DNA from: Cupriavidus metallidurans CH34
Lineage (GTDB): Bacteria > Pseudomonadota > Gammaproteobacteria > Burkholderiales > Burkholderiaceae
NCBI RefSeq assembly: GCF_000196015.1
Contig: NC_007973.1
Coordinates: 2,046,001-2,110,000 of the forward strand
Direction: 5' to 3'
DNA: 64,000 bases
The notes under the pieces were generated by a model, which ran no database searches, had not been told where the DNA came from, and saw only the letters and a program-made list of their open reading frames with translations. This document shows positions 63,892 to 64,000 of the stretch, one piece after another. Position 1 is the first letter of the stretch. Every line of letters starts with the position of its first letter. The translations under genes were made by a program, and so were the position numbers.

Positions 63892-64000
63892 TCAGTTCGT
63901 CATCACCCCTTGCCCGCCTTCCGGGGCCCGGACACGGAACCACGCCGCGTACAGCGCGGGCAGGAACAACAGCGTCAGCACCGTGGCGACGATCAGGCCA
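63892..64000 (-). CDS. RND efflux transporter permease, C-terminal fragment
   Basis: The last 36 codons of a minus-strand gene that continues past the right edge. The peptide GLIVATVLTLLFLPALYAAW followed by FRVRAPEGG is the last transmembrane helix and tail of AcrB/MexB-type or CzcA-type RND pumps. The stop is TGA at 63892-63894. Substrate class cannot be decided. Confidence 0.8.
   Translation of the reverse strand, partial: GLIVATVLTLLFLPALYAAWFRVRAPEGGQGVMTN

Noticed and set aside
1..64000. CRISPR arrays, complete insertion sequences or intact prophage
   Set aside because: No regularly spaced repeats, transposase with terminal repeats or phage structural genes were seen on reading the window.

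Overview
The window looks like chromosomal DNA of a betaproteobacterium of the order Burkholderiales, most likely Cupriavidus or a close relative (inference). The reasons are its high GC content with strong third-position GC, the block tig-clpP-clpX-lon followed by tRNA-Val, tRNA-Asp and ppiD, a Bug/TctC-type solute-binding protein, a Burkholderiales-type porin, and many LysR/GntR/IclR-controlled catabolic clusters.

Layout. Positions 1-10.3 kb are core housekeeping: the start of ppiD, two tRNAs, lon behind a sigma-32-like promoter, clpX, clpP, tig and mnmC, all on the minus strand, then divergent rlmJ. From 10.4 to 16 kb is a looser accessory stretch with a small lipoprotein, short ORFs, a secreted PLD-type nuclease, a DMT exporter, a LuxR-type regulator and a DUF1905/YdeI-like protein. 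From 15.6 to 24.4 kb lie three LysR regulators with a ThDP-dependent decarboxylase, a tautomerase, an aldehyde dehydrogenase and poxB. From 24.6 to 26.9 kb is a compact XRE regulator / YiiX-like cysteine hydrolase / fatty-acid-hydroxylase module around a perfect 17-bp palindrome, followed by an outer-membrane beta-barrel.

From 28.6 to 36.1 kb a LacI-type regulator sits at the end of a catabolic cluster (intradiol ring-cleavage dioxygenase, SDR, BKACE, MDR oxidoreductase, cupin, porin, Bug receptor). The same palindromic operator lies in front of both transcription units. From 36.2 to 41.9 kb are an ABM-domain membrane protein, two intact YcaC-like hydrolases, and a rearrangement junction where a 5'-truncated FixJ-type regulator abuts a 5'-truncated YcaC paralogue; a DsbA/FrnE protein, a TMEM175-like channel and a DUF1275 protein are also here. 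From 42.1 to 44.6 kb is a redox cluster: UBP zinc finger, cNMP-binding/thioredoxin-reductase-like flavoprotein and OsmC.

From 45 to 47.5 kb are an SDR, a nuclease-like fragment, a periplasmic protein and tRNA-Leu. From 47.6 to 61.7 kb are two facing systems that appear to handle an amide or N-carbamoyl-type compound: a GntR-DUF2848-amidase-MFS operon, and an IclR gene, a Zn-dependent amidohydrolase and a complete Dpp-like ABC importer followed by a second amidase and DUF3830. The window ends with LysR, a TSUP permease, a small conserved-looking protein and the C-terminus of an RND efflux pump.

No CRISPR array, complete insertion sequence or intact prophage was seen. The best candidates for something undescribed are the XRE/YiiX/hydroxylase module, the twin-operator LacI regulon with its BKACE-based ring-cleavage route, and several very small membrane ORFs.
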